Part shown: positions 16,833 to 26,150 of the stretch, one piece after another | Layout of the letters: each line of letters begins with the position of its first letter | How positions within the stretch are numbered: position 1 is the first letter of the stretch | Source of the DNA: Fimbriimonadia bacterium | GTDB lineage: Bacteria; Armatimonadota; Fimbriimonadia; Fimbriimonadales; GBS-DC | NCBI GenBank assembly: GCA_026129765.1 | Contig: JAHCHP010000012.1 | Span: 48,062 to 112,061, forward strand | DNA length: 64,000 bases | Reading direction: 5' to 3' | Translations under genes and position numbers: made by a program | The notes under the pieces: model-generated | The model's database searches: none | Seen by the model: only the letters and a program-made list of their open reading frames with translations | What the model was told of the DNA's origin: nothing

Positions 16833-19094
16833 ATGCGTCGCAAGAGTACCAAAACTACAACGAAAGAGAAGAAGACAAAACCATCGACGAGAAGCGCCCG
16901 TTCCGCCACGCTGTCGAAATGGAACGGCGCGCCTTACCGCGCTTTAGTGATCGTGGAGTCGCCTGCGAAAACCAAGACTTTGAAGAATTTCTTGGGTCCC
17001 GATTATCGTATCGAAGCATCCATGGGGCATGTGCGTGACCTGCCTCAAAAAAAGATAGGTATCGACATCGAACAAGGTTTTGAGCCGAGCTATGAAATCT
17101 TGCCTACCCGTAAAGAACTGGTCAAAGGGCTGAAAGAAGCCGCCAAAGCGGCAGAGGTCGTTTATTTGGCAACCGACCCGGACCGGGAAGGCGAGGCGAT
17201 TGCTTGGCATTTGCAGCATGCTCTCGGCTTGGATAATCCTGTTCGGATCGAGTTCAACGAAATCACCGAAAGCGCGGTGCTTCGCGCGCTCAACAGCCCC
17301 AGAACCATCGATAAGGACCGGGTCGATGCGCAGCAAGCGCGCCGGGTCTTAGACCGTGTGGTTGGATATCAGGTCAGCCCGATTTTGTGGAAAAAGATGG
17401 GGCGCTCCAACCTCAGCGCGGGGCGTGTGCAGACCGTCGCCTTGCGCTTGATTGTCGAGCGCGAACGCGAGATCAGAGCTTTTGTGCCAGAAGAGTATTG
17501 GCGCATTTTCGCGCTGCTGTCGCCTTTATCGCCGGAGTTTCCCTTTGAGGCGGAACTGAAATCGAAAGGCACTGAGAAAATCGATCTGAAAAACGCCGAA
17601 CAAACCCAAGCGGTTTTGGAGGACCTGCGCGGCGCGTCTAATGTGGTCGACTCGGTGGACAAACGCCAGAAACGCCAGCAGCCACCACCGCCTTTCATCA
17701 CCAGCACCCTGCAGCAAGAAGCCTCGCGTAAATTGGGCTTCGCTGCGAAACGCACCATGAGTACGGCGCAGACCCTCTATGAAGGGTTGGAGTTAGGCAA
17801 CGCGGGGCATGTCGGCTTGATTACCTATATGCGCACCGACTCGGTGCGTGTGTCTGAGGATGCGCAAGCCAACGCGCGAGACTATATCCAGTCACAGTTT
17901 GGAGACCGCTATCTTCCCGCCAAAGCGCGCCAATACAAAACCAAAGGCAAAGCGCAAGACGCCCACGAAGCGATCCGACCGACCGATGTCCGTCGAACGC
18001 CCGACTCGGTGCGGTCCTACCTGGACGATGACCAATTCAAACTGTATGACCTGATCTGGAAACGGTTCCTTGCGAGCCAGATGGCAGAGGCGCTGCTGGA
18101 AGTGACTACGGTCAACATTCTTGCAAAGCAGTATCTGTTCCGCGCTTCAGGAACGGTGATCTTGTTTGATGGTTTCCAAAGGCTCTACATGGAGGGCAAA
18201 GACACGCAGGAAAAAGGCGAAGAAGAATTGCCGCCGCTGCCGCCCTTAGAAAAGGATCAACCGTTGAAACTAATTAAAAACGAAATGGAAGAGCGCGAAG
18301 GTCGCTTGGGCGATAATCCTTATGGAAAACAGTCCTTCACTCAACCGCCCCCACGCTATAACGAAGCGACGCTGGTGAAAACCTTAGAGCAAAACGGGAT
18401 CGGCAGACCCAGCACTTACGCGGCGATTCTCTCCACGCTCCGGGATAGGGAGTATGTGGAAATGGAAAAACGCGCCTTTGTTCCCACAGGGCTGGGCGAA
18501 GCGATTCATGACTATCTGATTAAGCGGTTCCCCGATATCTTCGAGGTGAAGTTTACCGCCCATATGGAACAGGAATTGGACGAAGTCGAAGAGCAAAAGA
18601 TTCCTTGGGTGGAGGTCATGAAAGAGTTCTATGCGCCCTTTAGACTGCGCTTAGAAGCAGCAGAGGCAGACCCGGAGCGGATACGCATCCCCGATGAACC
18701 TGCCAAACGCGACTGCCCCCAATGCGGGAGCGCAATGGTTGTCAAGTCGGGAAGATTCGGAAAATTCTTGGCATGCACGGGCTATCCAGAATGTAAAACG
18801 ACGCTTCCATTTGGCGCGCTGGGGATTCTCTGCCCCACTTGCGGGGAAGGCGAAGTGGTGGAACGCAAGAGCAAAAAGGGCAAAATCTACTTCAACTGCT
18901 CGAACAAGGCGTGCGAGTTCATCTCTTGGAACCGCCCCACCGGCGAGAAATGCCCTCAATGTGGGCATTACACGGAAGAAACGAAGCGCGTGGGACAGAA
19001 ACGGTTCATCGCCTGCAGCCAATCTTCCTGCGGCTATCGCGCCGAAGAAACGATTCCTGACGAGACAGAACTCGCTTTGGCGGAAGCCGGTTAA
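16833..19094 (+). CDS. topA: DNA topoisomerase I
   Basis: The product has 753 residues from ATG 16833; ATG 16824 is three codons upstream. It is a type IA topoisomerase that relaxes negative supercoils. A basic N-terminal tail of about 35 residues (KSTKTTTKEKKTKP) precedes the TOPRIM domain, with ALVIVESPAKTKTLKNFLG and TDPDREGEAIAWH. The catalytic tyrosine is Y332 in LITYMRTDSVRVS. IRPTD and QNGIGRPSTYA follow. The C-terminal part has three four-cysteine zinc ribbons (CPQCG...CTGYPEC, CPTCG...CSNKAC, CPQCG...CSQSSC). Length and finger number are normal for the family. Confidence 0.98.
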   Translation: MRRKSTKTTTKEKKTKPSTRSARSATLSKWNGAPYRALVIVESPAKTKTLKNFLGPDYRIEASMGHVRDLPQKKIGIDIEQGFEPSYEILPTRKELVKGLKEAAKAAEVVYLATDPDREGEAIAWHLQHALGLDNPVRIEFNEITESAVLRALNSPRTIDKDRVDAQQARRVLDRVVGYQVSPILWKKMGRSNLSAGRVQTVALRLIVEREREIRAFVPEEYWRIFALLSPLSPEFPFEAELKSKGTEKIDLKNAEQTQAVLEDLRGASNVVDSVDKRQKRQQPPPPFITSTLQQEASRKLGFAAKRTMSTAQTLYEGLELGNAGHVGLITYMRTDSVRVSEDAQANARDYIQSQFGDRYLPAKARQYKTKGKAQDAHEAIRPTDVRRTPDSVRSYLDDDQFKLYDLIWKRFLASQMAEALLEVTTVNILAKQYLFRASGTVILFDGFQRLYMEGKDTQEKGEEELPPLPPLEKDQPLKLIKNEMEEREGRLGDNPYGKQSFTQPPPRYNEATLVKTLEQNGIGRPSTYAAILSTLRDREYVEMEKRAFVPTGLGEAIHDYLIKRFPDIFEVKFTAHMEQELDEVEEQKIPWVEVMKEFYAPFRLRLEAAEADPERIRIPDEPAKRDCPQCGSAMVVKSGRFGKFLACTGYPECKTTLPFGALGILCPTCGEGEVVERKSKKGKIYFNCSNKACEFISWNRPTGEKCPQCGHYTEETKRVGQKRFIACSQSSCGYRAEETIPDETELALAEAG

Positions 19095-19107
19095 TGCGTG
19101 AAATCGC

Positions 19108-20667
19108 TTACCCGCCCGGCGGTTCAGTGGGGCGATTTGGCATCGCGCCGGGCTGAGTGGGTGGCGTTTCGTTGCTCTCCAATGAGTCAGAAGGCGTTGG
19201 GGGCGGGTCCACACGCACACTCACTGTCGCGGTACTTGTCCGTCCATTCGCATCGGTCGCGGTCAGCCGGTAATTGATGGTCTGCGCAGGCTGCACGATT
19301 TGCTCGCCGCTCACCGAGTCCACAACGCCGATCCCGCTGATTTCCACTTTGCTCGCGTTTCGCACATCCCAAGTCAATTTCACTGTCTCGCCCCGCGTAA
19401 TTTTTGCGGCGTCCGCCGTAAAGGCGATAATCTGCGCCATGGAAGGCTCAAAGACCGTCACACTCACCTTTTTGCTGACCGTTTGTCCCGCTTGGTTCTT
19501 GACAATGAGTTCGTAAGTCGTATCGCGAGTCGGGAGATGCTCCATGCCGGATTGCGCGGGGTCTACCTTGCCCCCTGGAGGCACAACATAGACTTCTGTC
19601 GCATTGTTTACTTTCCACCGGAGCAGCACGGCATCGCCGCGTTTTACATTGGCGGGTTCCGCCGTAAATGCCTCAATTGTGGGCGCGGGCGCATTGCTCA
19701 CCGTCACCATCACTTTCTTTTCCAATCGCCCGAAACGGTTCTCAGCGGTTAGTGTGTATTCGGTACTGGTGGTGGGCTGCACATCAATCGCGCGCGCTTT
19801 TTGCGGGTCTAAACGCAAACCGCCCGGATCGATATAAATCGAATCCGCGTTATCCACTTTCCATTGCAAGTTCGTTTTTTCCCCTGCCGTAATCTGCGCG
19901 GGTTCCGCCTTAAACTCTTCAATCTCGACCGGATGAGGGCGCGTAAACATCCAGACCAGCGACGCCACTAAGAACAGCGCAGCGACCCAGATCGCCACTG
20001 GACTGATTAACGCGCGGCGTTCCAACTGACCTTGGGTGCTGGCAGTTAAATAGGGATTCTCCACGGCGCGGGTGCTGACCGTGAAACCAAAAACACGAGG
20101 CGAGCTAAGCACAGGCACTTGATTCGGTTTTGCCTGCAGCCAAATCGTTTTGGCTTCGCCCGGAGCCAGTTTCAGTCGCTCAGTCTCGAACTCGAACGAG
20201 CAAGCCTCTTCCAGATCGGAGGCGAACATCTGCAGATTCAGTTCGGTATTGCCCAAATTGGAAACCGTAACGTCGTAAACGGTCTGTTTGTTCCAAAAAC
20301 TGGTGGTTCCGTGTTTCGGGTCTATTTCGAGGGTCAGCAGGTTGTAAGGTTGAATCGACAGACTCGCCTGAACAACGCCTGCTTCGCCATTCTCCAGCGA
20401 GCGGGCGCGCACCAAAAAGGGATAGGTTCCTGCACGGCTTTCGCTGCTGCGAGGAGGACGAATCAAGATTCGTTCGCGCGCTTCATCGCCCGGTTCCAGC
20501 GTGAACGACGGGATGGGGATCGCGCACCATTCCGTGTCCAATCCTTCTACCTCTAAAGCCACGTGGTCCGCTCGGTCTCCCGCATTGTGAATGATTGCCA
20601 TCACCTGCGCAGAACCGCCCGGCTCAACGTTTACCTCTTCCTCTGCCAATGCTACTTTGATTGCCAT
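19108..20667 (-). CDS. Single-span membrane protein with NEW3-like and Ig/PKD-like repeats
   Basis: The product has 519 residues and no signal peptide. Residues 1-100 and 105-215 are two beta-sandwich domains of the NEW3/alpha-galactosidase-associated kind (VEPGGSAQVMAIIHNAGDRADHV; LKLAPGEAKTIWLQAKP). A membrane segment (about 226-247, PVAIWVAALFLVASLVWMF) with RR before it predicts N-inside, C-outside topology. Three repeats of about 85 residues follow, each opening like IEEFKAEPAQITAGEKTNLQW, with an 'LQWKVDNA(D)xxYI' strand. The tail is Pro/Thr-rich. The second repeat pair carries VTVS-type linkers. It is probably an envelope binding or scaffold protein. It is convergent with topA. Confidence 0.8.
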   Translation of the reverse strand: MAIKVALAEEEVNVEPGGSAQVMAIIHNAGDRADHVALEVEGLDTEWCAIPIPSFTLEPGDEARERILIRPPRSSESRAGTYPFLVRARSLENGEAGVVQASLSIQPYNLLTLEIDPKHGTTSFWNKQTVYDVTVSNLGNTELNLQMFASDLEEACSFEFETERLKLAPGEAKTIWLQAKPNQVPVLSSPRVFGFTVSTRAVENPYLTASTQGQLERRALISPVAIWVAALFLVASLVWMFTRPHPVEIEEFKAEPAQITAGEKTNLQWKVDNADSIYIDPGGLRLDPQKARAIDVQPTTSTEYTLTAENRFGRLEKKVMVTVSNAPAPTIEAFTAEPANVKRGDAVLLRWKVNNATEVYVVPPGGKVDPAQSGMEHLPTRDTTYELIVKNQAGQTVSKKVSVTVFEPSMAQIIAFTADAAKITRGETVKLTWDVRNASKVEISGIGVVDSVSGEQIVQPAQTINYRLTATDANGRTSTATVSVRVDPPPTPSDSLESNETPPTQPGAMPNRPTEPPGG

Positions 20668-20714
20668 AACTTCTAACCTTCCTTATCCGGTCCTTGGTCT
20701 ATTCGGAATCGCCA

Positions 20715-20880
20715 ATGGAAGGTGCCTCAAAACCATCCGTCATTCCCGCGAATGCGGGAATCCAGCCATTGAAAAGCAGATTCTTCGCTTCACTCAGAAT
20801 GACGGATGGGACATATTCTGCTTTTTTGTCATGCCGAGCATAGCCGAGGCATCTGCTTTTTGAGTTATGAGACAGCTTCC
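20715..20880. repeat. Composite repeat element with 13-bp inverted ends
   Basis: CCATCCGTCATTC (20733-20745) and its exact reverse complement (20797-20809) bracket the palindrome ttcccgcgaatgcgggaa (20743-20760) and an 'agcagattcttcgcttcact' unit. A 'catgccgagcatagccgagg' unit follows. No gene or transposase is present. Confidence 0.8.
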
Positions 20881-20908
20881 AATGGAGTATACCCTATCCC
20901 CTTTAGGG

Positions 20909-20914
20909 TATTAT
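20909..20914 (+). promoter_or_regulatory. -10 element (GGTATTAT) of apt
   Basis: GGTATTAT lies 25 bases before ATG 20940. The leader carries AGGAGG at 20926-20931. Confidence 0.5.
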
Positions 20915-20939
20915 TGCATGTCTGCAGGAGGCTATGACT

Positions 20940-21461
20940 ATGACTGAACTATTAGCGGCAAAACGGGTGAGAGACATCCCCGACTTTCCACAGCCGGGCA
21001 TCATGTTTAAGGACATAACGCCCGTACTAAAAGACCCGCATGCATTGAAAGAAGTGATTGAACATATGACCGATCATGCGCGCGAGGTCAAACCCGATTT
21101 GATCGTGGGGATTGAATCGCGGGGCTTCGTGTTTGGACTGCCCATCGCTTTGAATTTGGAATTAGGCTTTGTGCCGGTTCGTAAGTTGGGCAAGCTGCCC
21201 GCCGACAAGATTCATGAAGAATACGCGCTCGAATATGGAACGAATACGGTGGAGATGCATGTCGACTCCATCGCTCCTGGTCAGCGCGTGGTGATAGTGG
21301 ATGACCTGTTGGCGACAGGAGGCACGGCTGCCGCCGCTGCGCGCTTAGTGGAACGGCTGGGCGGGCAGGTGGTCGGGTTCATTTTCTTGATTGAATTGAG
21401 CTTCCTGCATGGCAGAAAACCGATCCGTGAATATGACATCTTCTCGCTGATTCAATATTGA
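20940..21461 (+). CDS. apt: Adenine phosphoribosyltransferase
   Basis: The product has 173 residues from ATG 20940. An in-frame ATG at 20934 sits only 2 bases after AGGAGG (20926-20931), while 20940 has the ideal 8-base spacing, so the later start is chosen. It salvages adenine to AMP using PRPP. The family landmarks are [44 protein letters not shown] and the PRPP loop [16 protein letters not shown]. It is a single gene, followed by the TPR gene with its own promoter. Confidence 0.97.
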   Translation: MTELLAAKRVRDIPDFPQPGIMFKDITPVLKDPHALKEVIEHMTDHAREVKPDLIVGIESRGFVFGLPIALNLELGFVPVRKLGKLPADKIHEEYALEYGTNTVEMHVDSIAPGQRVVIVDDLLATGGTAAAAARLVERLGGQVVGFIFLIELSFLHGRKPIREYDIFSLIQY

Positions 21462-21498
21462 GCAAGGCGCGCTAAGCCAACTTGGCGCGCTTATCGAG

Positions 21499-21504
21499 TA
21501 TAAT
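21499..21504 (+). promoter_or_regulatory. -10 element (TATAAT) of the TPR gene
   Basis: TATAAT lies 14 bases before ATG 21519. No Shine-Dalgarno is visible, so the leader is expected to be about 7-8 bases. Confidence 0.5.
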
Positions 21505-21518
21505 TTTTGCGCTGAACG

Positions 21519-22418
21519 ATGGAACCGAATCCTTTTCCAGACCCGGACTTGATTCCCGTGGAGTTGACAGGCGAACAAACGAATCCTGATACTTCCTCCA
21601 ACGGGGAAGAACTGCCGCCCCTGACTGCTGAGGACGCTCGCCACATGGGTGACCGTTTGATGCGCGAGGGGCGTCTGGAAGATGCGTTCCGGCAATACCG
21701 TAGAGCCATCCAGCAAGACGGCAACAACAGTTCCCACCGTGTCTATCTGGGCGATGCCTATGCCTATGCCGATATGTCGGCGCAAGCGATTGCGCAATAC
21801 CGGAAAGCGCGTAAGATGAACCCGCGCGATCCAGAGCCTTATTTTGCGCTGGCAGAAATCTACCGCAGGCATGGGCGCATCGACGCCGCCATCAGCCACT
21901 ATCGCAAATCTATCCAACTGGGAGCAGACAGCCCATTCGTCCATTTCAAATATGCGGAAACATTGGCTTTGCTCCATCGCTATACCGAGGCGGTGGAGTC
22001 GGGACGAAACTCGGTGAACCGTGATCCCAGCAACAGTTTCTATCGTTTTTGGTTGGCGGACCTGTTGGAACATATCGGCGAAATCGCGGAAGCCATGCAA
22101 GAAATGGAGATCGCGACCCTGCTCTCGCCTGAGGATGATTATTACCAGATGCGGTATGGATTGCTTTGCCTGCAAAACGAATATCCTCAGAGAGCGTTAA
22201 GCGCATTTGAAAACGCGCGCGCGTTGAATGGAGCGAACCCGGTCTATCAATGTCTGATGGGCGATGTCTATCTGGTCAGCGGCGATATAGAAGAAGCCCG
22301 AGTCGCCTACCGACAAGTCGAGGTGATGGACTATTACGATATTGAGGAACTGCGACGCGCCCGCTCCCAAGCGCGCTTGCGTATCAATCATTATCCCAAC
22401 CTCGCTTTTGAGGGATGA
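21519..22418 (+). CDS. Tetratricopeptide repeat protein
   Basis: The product has 299 residues and no signal peptide or membrane segment. After an acidic N-terminal 45 residues, about six TPR units run from DARHMGDRLMREGRLEDAFRQYRRA to the C-terminus. Good examples are YADMSAQAIAQYRKARKMNP and YRRHGRIDAAISHYRKSIQLG. It is probably a cytoplasmic protein-protein adaptor. The partner is unknown. Confidence 0.88.
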   Translation: MEPNPFPDPDLIPVELTGEQTNPDTSSNGEELPPLTAEDARHMGDRLMREGRLEDAFRQYRRAIQQDGNNSSHRVYLGDAYAYADMSAQAIAQYRKARKMNPRDPEPYFALAEIYRRHGRIDAAISHYRKSIQLGADSPFVHFKYAETLALLHRYTEAVESGRNSVNRDPSNSFYRFWLADLLEHIGEIAEAMQEMEIATLLSPEDDYYQMRYGLLCLQNEYPQRALSAFENARALNGANPVYQCLMGDVYLVSGDIEEARVAYRQVEVMDYYDIEELRRARSQARLRINHYPNLAFEG

Positions 22419-22476
22419 TACTTTTCAACAAATTTTTCTGCAGGAACCACGCCCCCCTCTGTCAAACTGAAACGCC

Positions 22477-23505
22477 ATGCCTGAACCAATCCCGCCCGCC
22501 GACACGCCACAACCCAAAGTCCGGTTCGATGAAGCCCTCAAAATCGCCATCCAACGCTACTTCCAACCCATGACCCAACTCCGCGTCCCTCACCTCCATC
22601 AAGCCATCGACTGGAACATCCCGCCCCAGTTCCTCGACTAAGAACTCCAACAACTCACCCCCCACAGCAATTCCCACAAACGCTACGCCGACCACCTCGT
22701 CCAAGTCCAACTCCAAAGCGGAGAGCAACAGCTCCTGCTCATCCATATCGAAGCCCAGGCTCAACGCGATGAGACCTTCACCCGACGAATGTGGCAATAC
22801 TTCTACCGCATCCAAGACCGCTTCCCCCAACACAAAGTGGTCAGCCTCGCGCTGCTAACAGATAACTCTCCGACTTGGCGACCAAGCGAATACAAGTATG
22901 AGTTCTTAGGCACTCGTCAAAAGTTTGAGTTTCTGGTGGTGAAGTTGGAGGACTTTGAGTCTCGTCGTTCGGAGTTGGAGCAGAGTCGCAATCCGTTTGC
23001 GGTGGTGTGGCTGGCGTGTTTGGAGCATTGGCGGACGCGGGGGGCTATGCGTTTACGGGTGGATGCGGTGATGGCTTTGTATCGTCAGTTGTTAAAGTCG
23101 GGGTAAAATAAGGAGGACATTCGCTCGTTGATGGGGCTGTTGAACTATCTGTTGTCGTTGTCGTCAGCAGGCGAGCGTTTGTTAGCGCGGGAGTTAGAAG
23201 AGGTGGCGAGTGAGATGCCAGAGATAGAATTGATTCCTTGGTTTGAGCGTTGGGCGAAAGAAGAAGGCTTGACTTTGGGACGCAAAGAGGGGCGCGAAGA
23301 GGGCTTAATAACAGGCTTGGTAGAAGAAGCGCGTTTGTCCTTACTGGACACGCTTCGCACCAAATTTGGACGCGCGCCTCGCACGTTGACCTCAAAAATT
23401 AAGCATATTTCCGACTTAGAGACTCTGCGTCAGTTACGTCGTCACGCCATCTTAGCGGGCTCTTTGGACGACTTTAACAAGGAGTTCGAAAAACTCTCGC
23501 TTTGA
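22477..23505 (+). pseudogene. Rpn family recombination-promoting nuclease/putative transposase, broken by two in-frame stops
   Basis: One continuous frame from ATG 22477 to TGA 23503-23505 encodes a complete Rpn/PD-(D/E)XK-type protein of about 342 codons. It is interrupted by TAA at 22639-22641 and TAA at 23104-23106. There is no frameshift. The nuclease core reads VQLQSGEQQLLLIHIEAQAQ, followed by TRRMWQYFYRIQDRF, which is characteristic. The C-terminal third has the family's WFERWAKEEGLTLGRKEGREEG stretch and a helical tail. Both stops are one base away from sense codons common at those places (for example Lys/Glu and Tyr). Fragments restarting at 22789 and 23128 might be made, but the whole is best read as a recently inactivated gene. 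Confidence 0.85.
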
Positions 23506-23506
23506 C

Positions 23507-23540
23507 AAAACAGGGGAATGGAACATAATCCCCCTGTTTT
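23507..23540. terminator. Bidirectional terminator between the pseudogene and the FadN-like gene
   Basis: The arms AAAACAGGGGA (23507-23517) and TCCCCCTGTTTT (23529-23540) form a GC-rich stem with one bulged C. There is a T-rich end on both strands, so it can serve both convergent genes. Confidence 0.7.
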
Positions 23541-23556
23541 ACAACTGCCACTTCAC

Positions 23557-25956
23557 TTAGTTCCGAAGCGGTTTGCCTGTTTCCAACATATGACGCATCC
23601 GATCCCACGTTTTGGGTTGCTGCGCCAAGAAGTAGGTTACCTCACATTCTAACCGGTAGAAATAGGAGTGCGGCATCTCCACGGGCTGGCTCAATTCACC
23701 GCCCGTCAATACATATGCCAGCTTGGAAGCGACAATATAGTCGTGTTCGCTCATCAGCTTGCCCTGTTTCAGATTATACAGTTCCACCAGCGCGCGCGAA
23801 TAGACCGAATCGCCCACCGCCATCGCTTTGGGTTCTTCCGGCTTTTTGTAGCCCAATGCGGACAAGCTTAGCGCTTTTTGCTTGGCAGTCCACAGAACTC
23901 GATCCGGGTTAATCTCAATCACGTCGATGCCCTCGCGCAGGAATCCTAACTTCATGCCCTCCAGCGCGCTCGTCGCGACTTTCCCGAAGCCCAGCGTTTC
24001 CAAGACCTTGCGAATCGCAGGATAGGGGTCCGCGTTCGGAGGCAGGTCTTTCAAAGCGCGATGCAGCATCGTGCTGGTCCCGCCCCCCGCCGGGATAATA
24101 CCGACTCCCACTTCTGGCAGCCCGATATAGGTCTCTGCGGAAGCGACCGTCGCCGCGCAATGAAGCGCGATTTCACAGCCGCCGCCCAAGGTATAGCCGT
24201 GAGTTGCCGCGACGACCGGCACTGAAGCGTACCGCAGTTGCAACAACGCATCTTGGAATGCGCGCGTTCCCATCACCGCCTCGTCAAATTCGCCCGCGTT
24301 GATCATCATCAGGAAGAGTTGCAAGTTGAAACCGACCGAGAAATGCTCGCCAATGCCGGTAATCACCAAACCTTTGCCCTCTTTCTCAGCGCGCTGCAAT
24401 CCCTTCGAAGCGATTTCCAAAACGCCCGGTCCCAGCGTATTCATCTTGCTGTGGATGCCTACACAGTAAATGCCATCGCCCAAATCATAAACCGAGGCGT
24501 CCGCGTTGCGTTCCAACTCCGGGCATTTTTGCGCCATTTCCGTTGTGGTCATAAACTCGTCGGAGGGTTGGTAAGGTTTGGAGCTTTTTTCAGACCAGAC
24601 ATAGAGCGTTTTGGAGCCGTTCTGATCTTCATAGAACCGCTCGCGCCCTGCGCTTAACATCTCTTGCACCATGGGCGGTACCGTCTTACCTTCTGATGCA
24701 AGCCGATCCGCAACCTCTTTCACGCCCAGCGCGTCCCAAATCTCAAACGGTCCCACTTCCCAATTGAAGCCCCATTTAATCGCGTTATCGATGGTGGCGG
24801 GGTCTTCGGCGAGACTGGGCGCATGCTGCGCGGTGTAGGCTAAGGTTTCCGCCGTGATACGCCATAAGAAGCGGCTTTCCCGGCTGTCTTGATTGAACAA
24901 CGCTTGCAACCGCTCCTTAAGCGGCATCTTTTCAATGGCGTCGAGCTGCGGGAACTTGGCTCTTTGCCGCGGGCGGTATTCACCCGTTTTCAGGTCTAAC
25001 GCTTCAATCGTTCCATCCTTCAGTCGCCGGAAAAAACCTGCGCCGGTCTTTTCGCCCAACTGGTTATTCTGAAGCATTTGCTGGACTAAGGGCGTCAACG
25101 CGAACTGCGCGCGGTCTTCCGGCGAATCTAACCGCTCATGCAGGTTCTTCGCGACGCTCGCCATCACGTCCAAACCCACAATATCGGTCAGGCGGAAGGT
25201 CGCGCTGCGAGGATGTCCAATCAGCGGACCGGTCAGGGCATCCACCTCTTCCACTGTCATGTCGAACTCGTCCATCAACGGGAAAACGATCATCATCGCA
25301 TGCACGCCGAGCCGATTCGCGATGAAACCGGGCGTATCGCGCGCGATCACTACCCGTTTCCCCAACACTTTTTCGCCAAAACCGGTCATGGCTTTCACGA
25401 TCTCTGGGTCGGTCTCTTTGCGGGGAATGATCTCCAGCAACTTGAGATAGCGCGGCGGGTTAAAGAAGTGGGTTCCCAAGAAACGGCGCTTGATATCGTC
25501 CGAGCAATCGTCGCTCATTTCATGGATTGATAGCCCCGAGGTGTTGGTCGCCACGATGGTATCCGGGCGGACAAAGCCCTGCACTTTGGACCAGAGATCG
25601 CGCTTAATTTGCGGGTTCTCTACGACGGCTTCAATCAACCAATCGGCTTCTTTCAGCCGGGGAAAATCGTCTTCAAAATTGCCAATTTCTATGCGCTCTC
25701 TTAATTCGGGCAGGAAGAAGGGAGCGGGTTTCAATTTGGAAACGCGGTCCAAACCGCTTTGCGCAATCCGGTTTCGAACCGCGCGGTCATTCAAAGTCAG
25801 TCCCTTCGCTTCCTCTTCTGGGGTCAACTGCTGGGGCGCAATGTCTAATAGAAGCACGCGCCAGCCGACGTTGGCAAGATGAGCGGCGATCTGCGCGCCC
25901 ATCGTCCCAGCGCCCAGCACGGCGGCTTTGCCTGTGGTGGAATGTTCATTGATCAT
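23557..25956 (-). CDS. fadN: Bifunctional 3-hydroxyacyl-CoA dehydrogenase/enoyl-CoA hydratase (FadN type)
   Basis: The product has 799 residues. The dehydrogenase half comes first: AVLGAGTMGAQIAAHLANVG binds NAD, and GTHFFNPPRYLKLLEIIP and DTPGFIANRLGVHAM follow. The hydratase half is C-terminal: SKMNTLGPGVLEI, ATHGYTLGGGCEIALHC and ETYIGLPEVGVGIIPAGGGTS. This order is that of Bacillus FadN, the reverse of E. coli FadB. It performs steps 2 and 3 of beta-oxidation. No thiolase or acyl-CoA dehydrogenase gene is adjacent. EtfBA at 6.5-8.2 kb would carry the electrons of the first step. A GAGG site lies upstream of the ATG. Confidence 0.95.
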   Translation of the reverse strand: MINEHSTTGKAAVLGAGTMGAQIAAHLANVGWRVLLLDIAPQQLTPEEEAKGLTLNDRAVRNRIAQSGLDRVSKLKPAPFFLPELRERIEIGNFEDDFPRLKEADWLIEAVVENPQIKRDLWSKVQGFVRPDTIVATNTSGLSIHEMSDDCSDDIKRRFLGTHFFNPPRYLKLLEIIPRKETDPEIVKAMTGFGEKVLGKRVVIARDTPGFIANRLGVHAMMIVFPLMDEFDMTVEEVDALTGPLIGHPRSATFRLTDIVGLDVMASVAKNLHERLDSPEDRAQFALTPLVQQMLQNNQLGEKTGAGFFRRLKDGTIEALDLKTGEYRPRQRAKFPQLDAIEKMPLKERLQALFNQDSRESRFLWRITAETLAYTAQHAPSLAEDPATIDNAIKWGFNWEVGPFEIWDALGVKEVADRLASEGKTVPPMVQEMLSAGRERFYEDQNGSKTLYVWSEKSSKPYQPSDEFMTTTEMAQKCPELERNADASVYDLGDGIYCVGIHSKMNTLGPGVLEIASKGLQRAEKEGKGLVITGIGEHFSVGFNLQLFLMMINAGEFDEAVMGTRAFQDALLQLRYASVPVVAATHGYTLGGGCEIALHCAATVASAETYIGLPEVGVGIIPAGGGTSTMLHRALKDLPPNADPYPAIRKVLETLGFGKVATSALEGMKLGFLREGIDVIEINPDRVLWTAKQKALSLSALGYKKPEEPKAMAVGDSVYSRALVELYNLKQGKLMSEHDYIVASKLAYVLTGGELSQPVEMPHSYFYRLECEVTYFLAQQPKTWDRMRHMLETGKPLRN

Positions 25957-26029
25957 GGTTTGCTATCCTCTACTGCCATTTTTCGACCCATGAGTCAAAA
26001 TTCCTGCTGAGCTGTCAAGCCTTCTCTTT

Positions 26030-26145
26030 GCTTGAAGGGAAGTGGTGGGGGCTGCCCTCTGTGGCAACCCAAAAGTGCAAGGTCAAGTTCCGTTTCCATC
26101 GAAACAACAGACCTGTTCACTGCGCTCAGGGTGACAATACTTTCC
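26030..26145. repeat. Intergenic repeat units
   Basis: This gap holds a diverged 'caacagacctgttcactgcg' unit ending in gctcagggtgacaa, preceded by 'ggtggcaaccc'-like sequence. No gene is seen. Confidence 0.55.
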
Positions 26146-26150
26146 ACCCT

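Noticed and set aside
22462..22833. Minus-strand frame of 123 codons over the start of the Rpn pseudogene
   Set aside because: Low-complexity Leu/Glu/Val composition typical of a shadow; the plus strand has the recognisable family motifs.
22639..23106. Recoding (selenocysteine, pyrrolysine or programmed readthrough) at the two in-frame stops of the Rpn gene
   Set aside because: Both are TAA, which is not used for Sec or Pyl in known systems, and no structured element follows; pseudogenisation is simpler.
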